A stretch of 62,156 nucleotides of DNA from Nitrosomonas nitrosa. Its GTDB lineage: Bacteria > Pseudomonadota > Gammaproteobacteria > Burkholderiales > Nitrosomonadaceae. Numbering within the stretch: the stretch's first letter is position 1; every line of letters begins with the position of its first letter. A model generated the notes under the pieces. The model worked only from the letters and a program-made list of their open reading frames with translations, was not told the origin of the DNA and made no database searches. The translations under genes and the position numbers were made by a program. Positions 29,618-38,149 of the stretch are shown here, piece after piece. Location of the stretch: NCBI RefSeq assembly GCF_003051105.1, contig NZ_QAOO01000018.1, positions 1 through 62,156 of the forward strand. Reading direction: 5' to 3'.

Positions 29618-29890
29618 CTTTTGAAGTTAGCAAAAATCACAGTGGAAGTACGATACACACGGTCCATGCTTTTAATGCACCTGCTGTCTATATACGACGG
29701 TTAATTTTAAAGACTGAACAAATTTTTAACGCGAACATCCACCCAATATAAGGCTGTTGAATGGTATAGATAGGCAGGAATCTTCCATCGTCTTGTACGA
29801 CGCAATCCTCTACCAGGGTAAGCAGGGCGGCAAATGCACATCATGATGTGTTGTGGGTCATAAGACGGCTTTGTGCATCACTCAAAATAA
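29618..29890. other. Gene-free spacer before the ISAs1 remnant
   Basis: About 270 bp upstream of comEC. It probably carries the comEC promoter; nothing else recognisable apart from a short palindromic stretch near 29834-29849. Confidence 0.3.
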
Positions 29891-30626
29891 GTCGACACGG
29901 TAGCTGTTGAAGGTGGCGATGAAGCCAAGCAAACCAATGAAATCGGGACATTCATCCCGTTGTTGGGCAATATCGATATTCAAGGCAAAGACATCACCAC
30001 CGATGCGCTTCTCACACAGCGTAAATTCACCTCCTTTGTAGTAGAGCGAAAGGCGCACTACCACTTTACGGTCAAAGGTAATCGAGCCACGCTCAAGAAC
30101 GACATCGCATTACTTTTCGAGAATCGAAAGAAATCGGATTTTGTCGAGATCACGCCGCCTAATCACGGTCGAATTGATATCCGTCGCATCTGGTGCAGTG
30201 CAGCACTGAATGAATACCTCGATTTCCCGCATGTCGGGCAAGTGTGCCAGATCGAGCGGGAGACCATTTATACGAAAAACGGAAAAGTGACCCTCGAAGT
30301 CGTTTTGGGGATAACCAGTCGTACTCCAGAACAGGCAAGCCCGCAGCGCATTCTCAAAGTGAATCGCGGTCACTGGACAATCGAGAATCACTGCCACTAT
30401 GTGATCGACTGGCATTTCGATGAGGATCGCAGTCGCATCCGTACCGGTCACGGCCGGCCCTGAGAATGCCACTCGCCTACGATGTTTCGCGTGTGGTGTT
30501 ATTCAGCTCATCTCCAAGGGAAAATCCAGCATCTCTCAGAAAATGCAGCAGTTGAATCGCAATACCCGTCTGGTCTTCGACAATCTTCGTATGACTTCTA
30601 ACTCTACCCGCAATCGGTCGCTTTGA
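29891..30626 (+). pseudogene. ISAs1-family transposase remnant
   Basis: The translated frame from 29891 gives FIPLLGNIDIQGKDITTDAL, QRKFTSFVVERKAHYHFTVKGN, RRIWCSA and NRGHWTIENHCHYVIDWHFDEDRSRIRTGHG, the catalytic core of ISAs1 transposases. The N-terminal third is missing, since a stop lies immediately upstream at 29888. Near 30455 the frame breaks: the C-terminal block (GPENATRLRCFACGVIQLI ... NTRLVFDNLRMTSNS) continues in another frame to 30626. No terminal repeats were found. Inactive. Confidence 0.85.
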
Positions 30627-30663
30627 TTTCAGGGGGAGAACAAATTTATCGTGATTAGTCCAA

Positions 30664-30847
30664 TCACTTGCCTTTGAACCCCAACTGCTTTCTGATAAGT
30701 TCACAAAGACTCTCCGATTTCCGGATGCCGTGGTACCGGAGCTTGTTTGCCGTTCCGTGGGTTTATATAGAGATCATGCATCCTTCCATGGCGCTTCAAG
30801 TAACAACCTGCATCAACCAGCTCTCGAATAAAATTCCCTCGTTTCAC
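30664..30847 (-). pseudogene. hicA: HicA-type mRNA interferase, frameshifted
   Basis: HicA toxins cut mRNA in a ribosome-independent way. From GTG 30847 the frame gives KRGNFIRELVDAGCYLKRHG, MHDLYINP and APVPRHPEIGES, with the catalytic His at residue 20 (RHG). It ends at TGA 30701 after 48 residues. The expected C-terminal helix LCELIRKQLGFKGK follows in another frame to 30664, as if two bases (one AG of GAGAG) were lost. The GTG start overlaps the hicB stop by 4 nt, the normal coupled arrangement. Activity of the truncated toxin is doubtful. Confidence 0.75.
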
Positions 30848-31053
30848 ACGACATCCACAGCAATATCTTTAGTTTTTACTCCTGGATGAACAATAGGAGT
30901 TTCTTCTTCAATCATCAGTAAGTAGGCATCTCTAATGTTTTCCTCGAGTTCTTCAAGTGACTCACCTTGACTGAATACTCCCGGCACTTCCTTCAATTTA
31001 CCTACATACCATCCATCATCAATCCAATATTCAAGCGTGAATTTCCGCTGCAT
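30844..31053 (-). CDS. hicB: HicB-type antitoxin
   Basis: 69 aa with the HicB partial RNase H fold: FTLEYWIDDGWYVGKLKEVPG, VFSQGESLEELEENIRDAYLL. GAGG lies 8 nt before the ATG. It lacks a long C-terminal DNA-binding domain, as in the short HicB subfamily. Precedes hicA, from the same transcript. With hicA broken, this antitoxin may persist without its partner. Confidence 0.85.
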   Translation of the reverse strand: MQRKFTLEYWIDDGWYVGKLKEVPGVFSQGESLEELEENIRDAYLLMIEEETPIVHPGVKTKDIAVDVV

Positions 31054-31375
31054 TTCGCTACCTCATCCGACATTTTCCAAATCAGTCATTCTCAATCCGG
31101 CAGGAGTCTAACGACATGCGTGAGCTGCAGCGTGAACGCGCCAGCGGGCACGCTGTTAGCTCCACGCGATGGTGAACGAACCGCTATCGCGGAGAAGTTT
31201 TCCCCAATTTTTCGATTCATTCATCATAATCTCCTCATCCCTACAGGGATTTATTTGTGACTTTACCATGAGGAGAATGACGATGGAACATGAATATTCC
31301 CAACCTTTTGTTCAGCAGTATGACGAGTAAGGTTAAGTCGTAGCTAGCACGACCTAACCTTACTCGTTCGGCAAC
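31054..31375. other. Spacer between hicB and the ParE-type toxin gene
   Basis: 322 bp with no supported gene. It should hold the hicBA promoter next to 31053. Near 31104-31165 there is an attC-like arrangement (GTCTAAC ... GCGTG ... CACGC ... GTTAGCT) that I do not accept as an integron site. At 31323-31367 there is a long hairpin listed separately. Confidence 0.4.
31323..31367. repeat. Long inverted repeat downstream of the ParE-type toxin
   Basis: 19-bp arms (31323-31341 and 31349-31367) with one mismatch and a 7-nt loop AGCTAGC. On the minus strand it starts 8 bp after the toxin stop, so it could end the toxin-antitoxin transcript, although no T run follows. Confidence 0.7.
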
Positions 31376-31666
31376 TCACACCCTCCCTTTCCAGTAGCCT
31401 GGCTCACGATGCAAATGCATTACCGCGACGATCAGAACTCCATCACCTTCTTCGGAGTACAAAACTCCATACGGTAACCGCCGCACCAATGAGCGTCGGA
31501 CTTCCCCTTCGGGGACCATCCAGACACGCGGATAGGTGATGGCGCGCTGGAGCGCCGAATACACTTCAACTGCAAAATCCTGCCCGAGGCCCGGCTCCGC
31601 GTCCTCGTAGTATTGAATGGCTTCAGAAAACCCCGCCTCCGCGTCCGAATGAAAGTGAAAACTCAT
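31376..31666 (-). CDS. ParE/RelE-family toxin
   Basis: 96 aa. Typical RelE/ParE-fold layout: FHSDAEAGFSEAIQYYEDAEPGLGQDF helical N-terminus, then strands VRRSLVRRLPYGVLYS, GVLIVAVMHLHREPGYW. The conserved basic residues and the HxHREPGYW ending match ParE-type toxins (gyrase poisons), though RelE-like mRNA cleavage cannot be excluded. Paired with the antitoxin gene 27 bp upstream on the same strand. Confidence 0.85.
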   Translation of the reverse strand: MSFHFHSDAEAGFSEAIQYYEDAEPGLGQDFAVEVYSALQRAITYPRVWMVPEGEVRRSLVRRLPYGVLYSEEGDGVLIVAVMHLHREPGYWKGRV

Positions 31667-31693
31667 CCTTCAAACCTTTTCCATAGCAAAAAC

Positions 31694-31882
31694 CTACTCG
31701 CCCGGGACGGCTGCCACAGTACCCGACCGGATCTCTTCCAGACGTTTCCGAGCAACTGCCGCCCATTTCTTATCAATTCCTGACTCCGGCGGATTCAGAC
31801 TGCGAAGAAGCGCGTCAACCACCATAGCCCGCTCTTCCACAGGCAAAGACTCTGCTTCATTGATTAGATCTTTAATCTTCAT
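31694..31882 (-). CDS. Addiction-module antitoxin (TIGR02574-like)
   Basis: 62 aa, of the small family whose members read KIKDLINEAESLPVEERAMV, LLRSLNPPE, KWAAVARKRLEEIRSG. This family regularly precedes ParE/RelE-type toxins. First gene of the pair with the toxin at 31376-31666. The pair appears intact. Confidence 0.82.
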   Translation of the reverse strand: MKIKDLINEAESLPVEERAMVVDALLRSLNPPESGIDKKWAAVARKRLEEIRSGTVAAVPGE

Positions 31883-32186
31883 GCCATTACCTTAAATCTC
31901 GAAAGTCTTTCTGCCGAACGTAAAGTAGACACCAATAAACAACTAAATCTTCATTGATGCCGGCGGATAAAATAGTATTGGGAAACTATGGGGAAACAAA
32001 TCTTGCCCCAAATCGATAAGTTGCATATTTTTTAATCTACCTTGAGTTTAGATAACCAAGTTATCAGCCACACCCACTATGTCAACCGCATCCAAGCATT
32101 CGCAGCAGCTCAAATTGCTCGCTCAGGTGGTCAGCCGTTTGCATAAAAATGGGGGATACGCTACCAAAACAGATCAGATTCAGAAC
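31883..32186. other. Spacer in the decay zone
   Basis: About 300 bp, upstream of the antitoxin at 31694-31882. Probably holds that module's promoter. A plus-strand stretch ending QAFAAAQIARSGGQPFA stop is open, but I cannot assign it. Confidence 0.3.
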
Positions 32187-32345
32187 CAAGAATTTTTATT
32201 CTTGCGAACAACAACCCCAATCGTCGTTGGGTGCAATTAATAAAACTCTGCAATTTCTCGCTGGCTGTGCACCTGTTTTGTAAGCAGTAATGATCGCCGT
32301 TTTGCGGTCTTTGTATTGCGCTGCAATTTCAGACAAAAGCTTTGC
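32187..32345 (-). pseudogene. Remnant of a transposase C-terminus with a helix-turn-helix
   Basis: Reading leftward gives MAKLLSEIAAQYKDRKTAI, ITAYKTGA, then after a frame change SQREIAEFY, a stop, and LHPTTIGVVVRKNKNSW. Joined, it looks like the C-terminal HTH of REP-associated (Y1) tyrosine transposases, which read like SLKEIAEYFGLHYSTVSRIV. At least one frameshift and one stop break it. Assignment is by resemblance only. Confidence 0.4.
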
Positions 32346-32389
32346 CATCGGCCGCTTTTGTTGTTGGGATATATTTAGTGCCAGCCCGA

Positions 32390-32545
32390 AAATCCTCTAG
32401 CAAAAACGGGATCACTCATTGTGTTCAAGACCCCATTGTGCTGTGCAAACGCCTCTCCAAGATTTTCTCGGGCGTCGGTGACTGTTTTTGCTTGGCTGGC
32501 GATATCAAGTTCTGGTTCGATGTCTACATAGGTTGTAGCCGGTTT
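32390..32545 (-). pseudogene. HicB-like antitoxin fragment
   Basis: A minus-strand frame reads TTYVDIEPELDIASQAKTVT then DARENLGEAFAQHNG, close to the HicB-like core (PELDIASQGxTVEEAxANLKEA). The start is missing and the end runs into unrelated sequence. Together with the neighbouring transposase scrap it marks decayed accessory DNA. Confidence 0.45.
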
Positions 32546-32565
32546 CTATCTGCGCCACTGCTAAC

Positions 32566-32778
32566 TCAACCTTCTTCGTATTTGAATGACACCTTGACCT
32601 TGGCCCGGTAGGTAACAATCTTGCCGTCTTCCAATTGCATATCTAGTTCTACCACCTCGGCAATGCGCAGATCGCGTAATGTTTGGGCGGCACGCTCTAC
32701 GGCCGCAGCTGCCGCCTTTTCCCAAGACTCGGAACTGGTCCCTACTAACTCGATAACTTTGTAAACACTTTCAGACAT
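32566..32778 (-). CDS. Dodecin, flavin-storage protein
   Basis: 70-aa dodecin that forms hollow dodecamers binding riboflavin or FMN. Sequence shows VYKVIELVGTSSESWEKAAA, then helix AVERAAQTLRDLRI, then strands EVVELDMQLEDGKI and YRAKVKVSFKYEE; the flavin-stacking Trp is in SWEKA. Full length. A possible link to the flavoenzymes nearby is speculative. Confidence 0.9.
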   Translation of the reverse strand: MSESVYKVIELVGTSSESWEKAAAAAVERAAQTLRDLRIAEVVELDMQLEDGKIVTYRAKVKVSFKYEEG

Positions 32779-32852
32779 AGCAAAACTCCCTTGAAAATAG
32801 CGATCGGGGAAACAAATTCCTGGTTCACTCTAACTCATTCAATAATTGAATT

Positions 32853-32873
32853 AACCCGTTATTGAAACGGGTT
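32853..32873. terminator. Stem-loop upstream of the dodecin gene
   Basis: Perfect 8-bp stem AACCCGTT / AACGGGTT with a 5-nt loop. It sits 13 bp after the end of the small minus-strand frame at 32886 and upstream of dodecin. No T run; weak evidence for termination. Confidence 0.4.
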
Positions 32874-32885
32874 GTCGTATTCTTA

Positions 32886-33170
32886 CTATCTGAATGGAAA
32901 ATTACGCCATAGGTTGGCCGATGCCTGAAATTTAATCATTCTCAGCGCATCCAGCATGATATCCTGAGCCGTCCTTCCCCCTCTTGACCATCCTACCATT
33001 TCATAGCTGAACAGCGAGTACATAGCATAAGTAAAGCCAGCCTGTTTTCCAGATGTAGGTGATATTGGGCAGCCATACTTTATTCTGTCGTCCAGCCAAA
33101 ATTTTGTTCCAACTAGTTCGGCGTATCCGGTAATTGATGATTCGAATCGGATGGACGTAGCCCTGCTCAT
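32886..33170 (-). CDS. Hypothetical protein, doubtful
   Basis: 94-aa frame; no family recognised. Slightly aromatic, with a segment AGFTYAMYSLFSYEMVGW, and no membrane helix or signal peptide. No clear ribosome site before the ATG. It could be a fragment of a larger protein left in the decay zone. Confidence 0.3.
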   Translation of the reverse strand: MSRATSIRFESSITGYAELVGTKFWLDDRIKYGCPISPTSGKQAGFTYAMYSLFSYEMVGWSRGGRTAQDIMLDALRMIKFQASANLWRNFPFR

Positions 33171-33513
33171 TCTAACTACAAATATGCCTGAAGGGGCATT
33201 TTATTTTTATTGCTGCAAGGAAATAATCTCGGAACATCGATTGGCGTTCAGTGCAACAAGCACATCATAAAAGCGAATGAGGTTGCGCCTCGGTCGGGAA
33301 GCCAAAGTAGCCAATCATCACGTGACAAATCAGCTTCTAGCAGATCATGCTCTTCTCCTCAATGAGCGCACTGTAGCGGGCCAAAGCCAAAGCTTTACTC
33401 GGCTGCGGGTGTGACGGATGACAAAGAAATGAGTAACAGAAGATTAACATTAACGCGAAATGCTCATTTACGGTTAAAATGCACGATTTAATATTCTAGA
33501 GGCTAATTCAATC
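33171..33513. other. Intergenic region upstream of rpe
   Basis: 343 bp. A 5-bp stem ATGCC/GGCAT at 33184-33199 followed by TTTATTTTTATT resembles a plus-strand terminator, but no plus-strand gene ends nearby. A short plus frame from about 33278 is open but unsupported. The promoter of rpe-gph-trpE should lie near 33440-33510. Confidence 0.4.
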
Positions 33514-34191
33514 ATGTATCGCATTGCTCCGAGTATTCTATCGGCAAATTTCGCTAAGCTAGGCGAGGAAATCACCAATGTGCTCGATTCGGGCGCGGAT
33601 ATCATTCACTTTGATGTCATGGATAACCACTACGTCCCTAATCTGACGATTGGCCCATTGGTATGTGAGGCGATTCGCCCTCTGACCAAGGCGATTATCG
33701 ATGTTCATTTGATGGTTGAACCTGTAGACCGTATCATTCCTGATTTTGCCAAGGCTGGCGCAAACATTATTTCCTTCCACCCCGAAGCATCCAGGCATAT
33801 CGACCGTACCATTGGTCTGATCAAGGAACAAGGGTGTAAAGCCGGCTTGGTATTCAATCCGGCCACACCACTCAGCTATCTCGACCACGTTTTGGATAAA
33901 TTGGATTTAGTGCTCATCATGTCGGTTAACCCCGGATTTGGCGGCCAAGCGTTTATCCCTGAGGCACTCAATAAATTACAAGCTGTACGGAAGCGTATCG
34001 ATGCCAGCGGAAAAGATATCTGGCTAGAAATCGATGGTGGAGTGAAAGTTGATAACATCGCCGAAATCGCCCGTGCAGGAGCGGATACTTTTGTTGCCGG
34101 ATCCGCTATTTATGGCGCCGGTAAAGATAGCGACCCGCATCGCTATGACACCATCGTCTCGGCCATGCGCGCCGAGCTGGCAAAAGTTTAA
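33514..34191 (+). CDS. rpe: Ribulose-phosphate 3-epimerase
   Basis: Interconverts ribulose-5-phosphate and xylulose-5-phosphate in the pentose phosphate pathway and Calvin cycle. 225 aa TIM barrel: [35 protein letters not shown] with metal ligands, [19 protein letters not shown] and [10 protein letters not shown]. First of rpe-gph-trpE. Confidence 0.97.
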   Translation: MYRIAPSILSANFAKLGEEITNVLDSGADIIHFDVMDNHYVPNLTIGPLVCEAIRPLTKAIIDVHLMVEPVDRIIPDFAKAGANIISFHPEASRHIDRTIGLIKEQGCKAGLVFNPATPLSYLDHVLDKLDLVLIMSVNPGFGGQAFIPEALNKLQAVRKRIDASGKDIWLEIDGGVKVDNIAEIARAGADTFVAGSAIYGAGKDSDPHRYDTIVSAMRAELAKV

Positions 34192-34230
34192 ATTTGCACA
34201 ATTACCCTATATCAATCAAACAGATCACTA

Positions 34231-34959
34231 ATGGATCAAGATAATTTACAACGCGCTGTTAACTACACGAATAAAATAGCATTCCCTATCCCGATTAAAG
34301 TCGTCGTTATCGATCTGGATGGGACGTTACTCGATACAGCCGCCGATCTCGCTCATGCAGCGAACAAAATGCTGCTGGAACTCGGCAAACCCGAATTACC
34401 ACTCGCTACCATTCAATCGTTTATTGGCAAGGGTATACAAAAATTGGTAAAACGATCGCTGACCAATAGCCTGGATACCGAACCGGACGCCGAATTGTTC
34501 GCCAAAGCGCTGCCCATCTATGAGCGGAATTATCGTGAGCATTTATACACGTATACCCGCCCCTACCCCGGTGTGGTCGAAGGATTGAATGCGCTGAAAC
34601 AGAATGGGTTTCAATTGGCTTGTATCACCAACAAAGCAGAGGCATTCACCTTACCATTATTGCGGGCGACAAACTTGCTGGCGTATTTTGAGCTCGTCTT
34701 ATCGGGTGACAGTTTGCCTAAAAAGAAACCAGACCCATTGCCTCTGTTGCATGCCTGCAAATACTTCCACATAGTACCACATGAATTGCTGTTGATTGGC
34801 GATTCGCTCAATGACGCGATTGCAGCACGCGCGGCAGGCTGCAACATTTTCTGCGTCCCCTATGGGTATAATGAAGGGCGTGATGTACGCGAGTTAGATT
34901 GTGATGCAATCGTACCTACGCTGTTTGAAGCGTCTAAATTAATCAAAAAAGTGATTTGA
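34231..34959 (+). CDS. gph: Phosphoglycolate phosphatase
   Basis: HAD-family phosphatase that removes 2-phosphoglycolate, a by-product of RuBisCO oxygenation and DNA repair. 242 aa: nucleophile motif VIDLDGTLLDTAADL at about 28-42, ITNKAEAFT, KKKPDP and LLIGDSLNDA motifs. Partnered with rpe, it suits an autotroph. 39 bp after rpe. Confidence 0.94.
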   Translation: MDQDNLQRAVNYTNKIAFPIPIKVVVIDLDGTLLDTAADLAHAANKMLLELGKPELPLATIQSFIGKGIQKLVKRSLTNSLDTEPDAELFAKALPIYERNYREHLYTYTRPYPGVVEGLNALKQNGFQLACITNKAEAFTLPLLRATNLLAYFELVLSGDSLPKKKPDPLPLLHACKYFHIVPHELLLIGDSLNDAIAARAAGCNIFCVPYGYNEGRDVRELDCDAIVPTLFEASKLIKKVI

Positions 34960-35065
34960 ATTTTCACGATCTTCACACCGTTCACTGCCTGTAAAATACG
35001 CGCTTCGATGATTTCCCATGATCCATCTATTTTTAAGCCACATCCAGTTTTGAAAAGGTGAATGT

Positions 35066-36538
35066 GTGACACAGAGTGAATTCAACGATTTGGCAGCGCA
35101 AGGATACAATCGCATTCCCTTGGTACTGGAAACGTTCGCCGATCTCGATACCCCTCTTTCAGTTTATCTCAAACTGGCCAATCAACCGTATTCATACCTA
35201 TTGGAATCCGTGCTGGGCGGTGAGCGTTTTGGGCGTTATTCTGTCATAGGCTTGCCCGCAAAAACACGCCTAGAAGCGTATGGGAACGAGATCGAAATTA
35301 TCGGTGGAGCAGATTCTAAGAAAATCAGTGTCAACAATGTGCTGGATTTTATCGAATCCTACCTTGCTGATTTCAACATTGCACCCCATACCGATCTGCC
35401 CCGCTTTTGCGGCGGATTGGTGGGTTATTTCGCATATGACACGGTCAGGTACATCGAACCCAGACTAGCCGGCCGCGCGCGTCCGGATACCTTGCATACA
35501 CCCGATGTATTGTTATTGCTATCCGAAGAATTAGCGGTCGTAGATAACCTTTCCGGAAAACTTTACCTCATTATCTATCTCGACCCAACCCTGGATAATG
35601 CTTATGAGACAGGCAGGAAACGGCTCAAGGAGCTACTAAGCCGACTGCGTCAACCCCTCACCATTCCAATCGAAAAGCCGACCGAGTCAGGTTCGGCTGT
35701 GTGTGAATTCAGCGAAGCTGAATTTATCGCTGCGGTAGAACGTGCTAAACACTATATCGTCGAAGGCGACATCATGCAGGTTGTGCTTTCTCAACGCACC
35801 AGCAAACCCTATTCTGCCTCTCCGCTCGCACTTTATCGTGCGCTGCGCAGCCTCAACCCCTCACCTTACATGTTCTACTATCATCTGGAACATTTCCATA
35901 TCGTCGGCGCTTCACCCGAGATTTTGGTACGATTGGAAAATGACACCGTCACAGTGCGGCCGATTGCTGGAACACGCCCACGCGGCAAAAACTTACAAGA
36001 AGATTCGGCTTTAGCAGCGGATTTACTGGCTGACCCCAAAGAGCGTGCTGAGCATGTCATGTTGATGGATTTAGGACGTAATGATATCGGACGAGTTGCC
36101 CAAATTGGCACAGTCAATGTTACTGAAAACATGCAAATCGAGCATTACTCGCACGTCATGCATATCGTCTCTAACGTGGAAGGTAAGCTCAAGCCAGGAC
36201 TGAATGCCATTGACGTCTTACGCGCCACTTTCCCAGCCGGCACCGTCAGCGGCGCGCCCAAAGTCAGAGCCATGGAGATCATCGATGAGCTGGAAATCTC
36301 CAAGCGCGGTATTTATGCCGGTGCAGTCGGCTACCTTGGCTTTAATGGCGACATGGACCTTGCCATCGCGATCCGCACCGGCATCATCAAGGATGGTAAA
36401 TTACATGTCCAAGCAGGTGCCGGCATCGTGGCCGACTCGGTGCCACAAAGCGAATGGGTTGAAACACAAAACAAGGCAAAAGCACTATTGCGTGCCGCCG
36501 AGATTGCAGAAAGCGGGCTCGATAGTCAAATCGACTAA
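35066..36538 (+). CDS. trpE: Anthranilate synthase component I
   Basis: Uses chorismate and ammonia from TrpG to make anthranilate for tryptophan. 490 aa. N-terminal feedback-sensitive domain contains [19 protein letters not shown] with the LLES motif for tryptophan binding. Catalytic domain: [74 protein letters not shown] start with AAAAGG upstream. Its usual partner genes trpG-trpD-trpC are 20 kb away on the other strand. Confidence 0.97.
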   Translation: MTQSEFNDLAAQGYNRIPLVLETFADLDTPLSVYLKLANQPYSYLLESVLGGERFGRYSVIGLPAKTRLEAYGNEIEIIGGADSKKISVNNVLDFIESYLADFNIAPHTDLPRFCGGLVGYFAYDTVRYIEPRLAGRARPDTLHTPDVLLLLSEELAVVDNLSGKLYLIIYLDPTLDNAYETGRKRLKELLSRLRQPLTIPIEKPTESGSAVCEFSEAEFIAAVERAKHYIVEGDIMQVVLSQRTSKPYSASPLALYRALRSLNPSPYMFYYHLEHFHIVGASPEILVRLENDTVTVRPIAGTRPRGKNLQEDSALAADLLADPKERAEHVMLMDLGRNDIGRVAQIGTVNVTENMQIEHYSHVMHIVSNVEGKLKPGLNAIDVLRATFPAGTVSGAPKVRAMEIIDELEISKRGIYAGAVGYLGFNGDMDLAIAIRTGIIKDGKLHVQAGAGIVADSVPQSEWVETQNKAKALLRAAEIAESGLDSQID

Positions 36539-36881
36539 GTTGCCAACCATATTCACAACAAGGAATCTATGATCTGATTTACCTCGCAGATCATCGTTTA
36601 GCACGGGGCCGTTCCGCGTAGCTACCTGCGGGTGATAACAGCACGGCAACCTATTGTGCATTCATTAAATTTTCAAAGTACGCGTCAATACGGTATTTGA
36701 CTCGGAAACAGGCCTGCTAAAAACATTTTGAGGAATACTGAAAACTCTGCTAATCTGCAATAGGCTTTCTTATAACGCAAAAGCCAGCAGGGATGCACCT
36801 AAGATTGGATTGGACGAACACATCCCAAATTTAATTTAGATCCACTTCTAAATTTTTATTAGATTTCTCCGGAGGGTCAAT
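36539..36881. other. Intergenic region between trpE and the cresol-type cluster
   Basis: 343 bp. An 8-bp stem ATGATCTG/CAGATCAT at 36569-36594 may end the trpE transcript. The rest should hold the promoter of the cytochrome-led cluster. If trpE and trpG were separated by an inversion, one breakpoint lies here; I see no IS or repeat marking it. Confidence 0.45.
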
Positions 36882-37211
36882 ATGAATATGGCAAAGTGGG
36901 GAAAAAATCTATTCATACTTATATCTACAGCCATCTTTGTGAACGGCCATGCTTGGTCAGCACCGCCAGATACCTCTCCCCAAGGCTTTGCATGGAAGGA
37001 TAGTGCGGAAATCTATGCCAAGATTTGCGCTTATTGTCATGAAGCCCAGGTAGCTCCCCCTATACGCAATCGCTCACTGCCTCCCGAGTATATCCGTGCA
37101 GTTGTCCGTAATGGAAACCGGGCGATGCCCGCTTTTCGCGCTTCGGTAATTGATGACGAGTCGTTAGCCAAGCTTGCTGACTTCGTTTCAAAAAGCGAAA
37201 CGGGATATTAA
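36882..37211 (+). CDS. Cytochrome c subunit, 4-cresol dehydrogenase type (PchC-like)
   Basis: 109 aa periplasmic monohaem cytochrome c: Sec signal peptide to about Ala27, haem motif CAYCH at 49-53, axial Met82 in NRAMPAFR. Small size and its place directly before a PchX-like gene and a VAO-type flavoprotein match the cytochrome subunit of p-cresol methylhydroxylase, which takes electrons from the flavoprotein. GGAGG ribosome site just upstream of ATG. 14 bp before the next gene. Confidence 0.82.
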   Translation: MNMAKWGKNLFILISTAIFVNGHAWSAPPDTSPQGFAWKDSAEIYAKICAYCHEAQVAPPIRNRSLPPEYIRAVVRNGNRAMPAFRASVIDDESLAKLADFVSKSETGY

Positions 37212-37225
37212 GGGAGCCCCTCATT

Positions 37226-38137
37226 ATGGATAAAACTCGACGCAATCTCATTAAAGGCATGCTCACCGGCGGCACTTTGCTCGCACTCGGTGTACCCGGC
37301 ATGGCACCAGCAATTATCGTGAACCCAGTAGCGAGCGGAAGCGTTCACCCAAGCCGTTTACTTCTCGGAAATACACCGATCAGCGAAGTCTTCATCAAGG
37401 GTGCCAATGCAGCTTGGGCTGCCCACACCCATAGCCAGCAAGGATTATTGCCGATAGCGAAGCTAGAAGATATTCTCTTCGATAATCCAGCAGGTACTGC
37501 TGACCTATTACGACAACCCCGCCCTCTCCGTTGGATCGCAATCACCGATGAAGCCCATGCCGCGATATTGACTGAATTGATCCGTAACATCGACGGCCGG
37601 CTGCTCGCGCTCGGTTTTCATATTTATTCCGCCAATGATGCGCTCATACCGCTTCGCCATCGCTGGACAACTGCATCACCCGCGTACAGCGTGGGAGAAA
37701 AACTCGCGACGATGCTCATTCAAAACCAGCCTCAATTTTCTATCGTTGAAAACTTTCTTGAAAAACCAGTCGTTCGTAATGAGGATGAGGCGCTGCCCAT
37801 AGCTGGTTTCAGCGCTTATCGGTCAACCGAGCAAGATGTCCGCGATCTTCATTGCGCAGGCCTTCCCCCCAGTGAGGCAAATGTATTAATCGGTGAAAAG
37901 ACGGCGCACAGCTGGCAGCCCCGCTTTTCCGGCACATCCTCTGGCGGCCCGGATGTACCCAAACTTGAGAACTGGGTAGAAATGACCAGCTTTGCCTTAG
38001 TGACAACTGCACTGGGCATCAATAGCCATCAAACATCGTGCACGAGCCGCGCTTTCGTTTGCAGATCGAATCAGCGTAACCTGCATACAGAAGTATTTGC
38101 AGGCACGCATTTTGTCTCGTTTATATTTGACGTGTAG
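37226..38137 (+). CDS. PchX-like protein with a Tat-type signal
   Basis: 303 aa. N-terminus TRRNLIKGMLTGGTLLALG fits a twin-arginine signal. The rest is soluble, with an Ala-rich start and no motif I recognise. By position between the cytochrome and flavoprotein genes it corresponds to pchX of the Pseudomonas pchACXF operon, whose product has no settled function. It might aid export or maturation of the flavoprotein, which has no signal of its own. Confidence 0.65.
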   Translation: MDKTRRNLIKGMLTGGTLLALGVPGMAPAIIVNPVASGSVHPSRLLLGNTPISEVFIKGANAAWAAHTHSQQGLLPIAKLEDILFDNPAGTADLLRQPRPLRWIAITDEAHAAILTELIRNIDGRLLALGFHIYSANDALIPLRHRWTTASPAYSVGEKLATMLIQNQPQFSIVENFLEKPVVRNEDEALPIAGFSAYRSTEQDVRDLHCAGLPPSEANVLIGEKTAHSWQPRFSGTSSGGPDVPKLENWVEMTSFALVTTALGINSHQTSCTSRAFVCRSNQRNLHTEVFAGTHFVSFIFDV

Positions 38138-38149
38138 GGAGAATACAGC

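Noticed and set aside
31100..31165. Integron attC-like site (GTCTAAC ... GTTAGCT with GCGTG/CACGC inner arms) near toxin-antitoxin genes
   Set aside because: The right R box does not fit GTTRRRY, the spacers are very unequal (5 and 1 nt), the inner arm is short, and no integrase or second attC is visible.
31323..31367. Hairpin containing GTTAAGT and ACCTAAC, which fit attC core boxes
   Set aside because: The boxes are in the wrong order (GTTRRRY before RYYYAAC) and the outer arms extend beyond them, so it is a plain inverted repeat.
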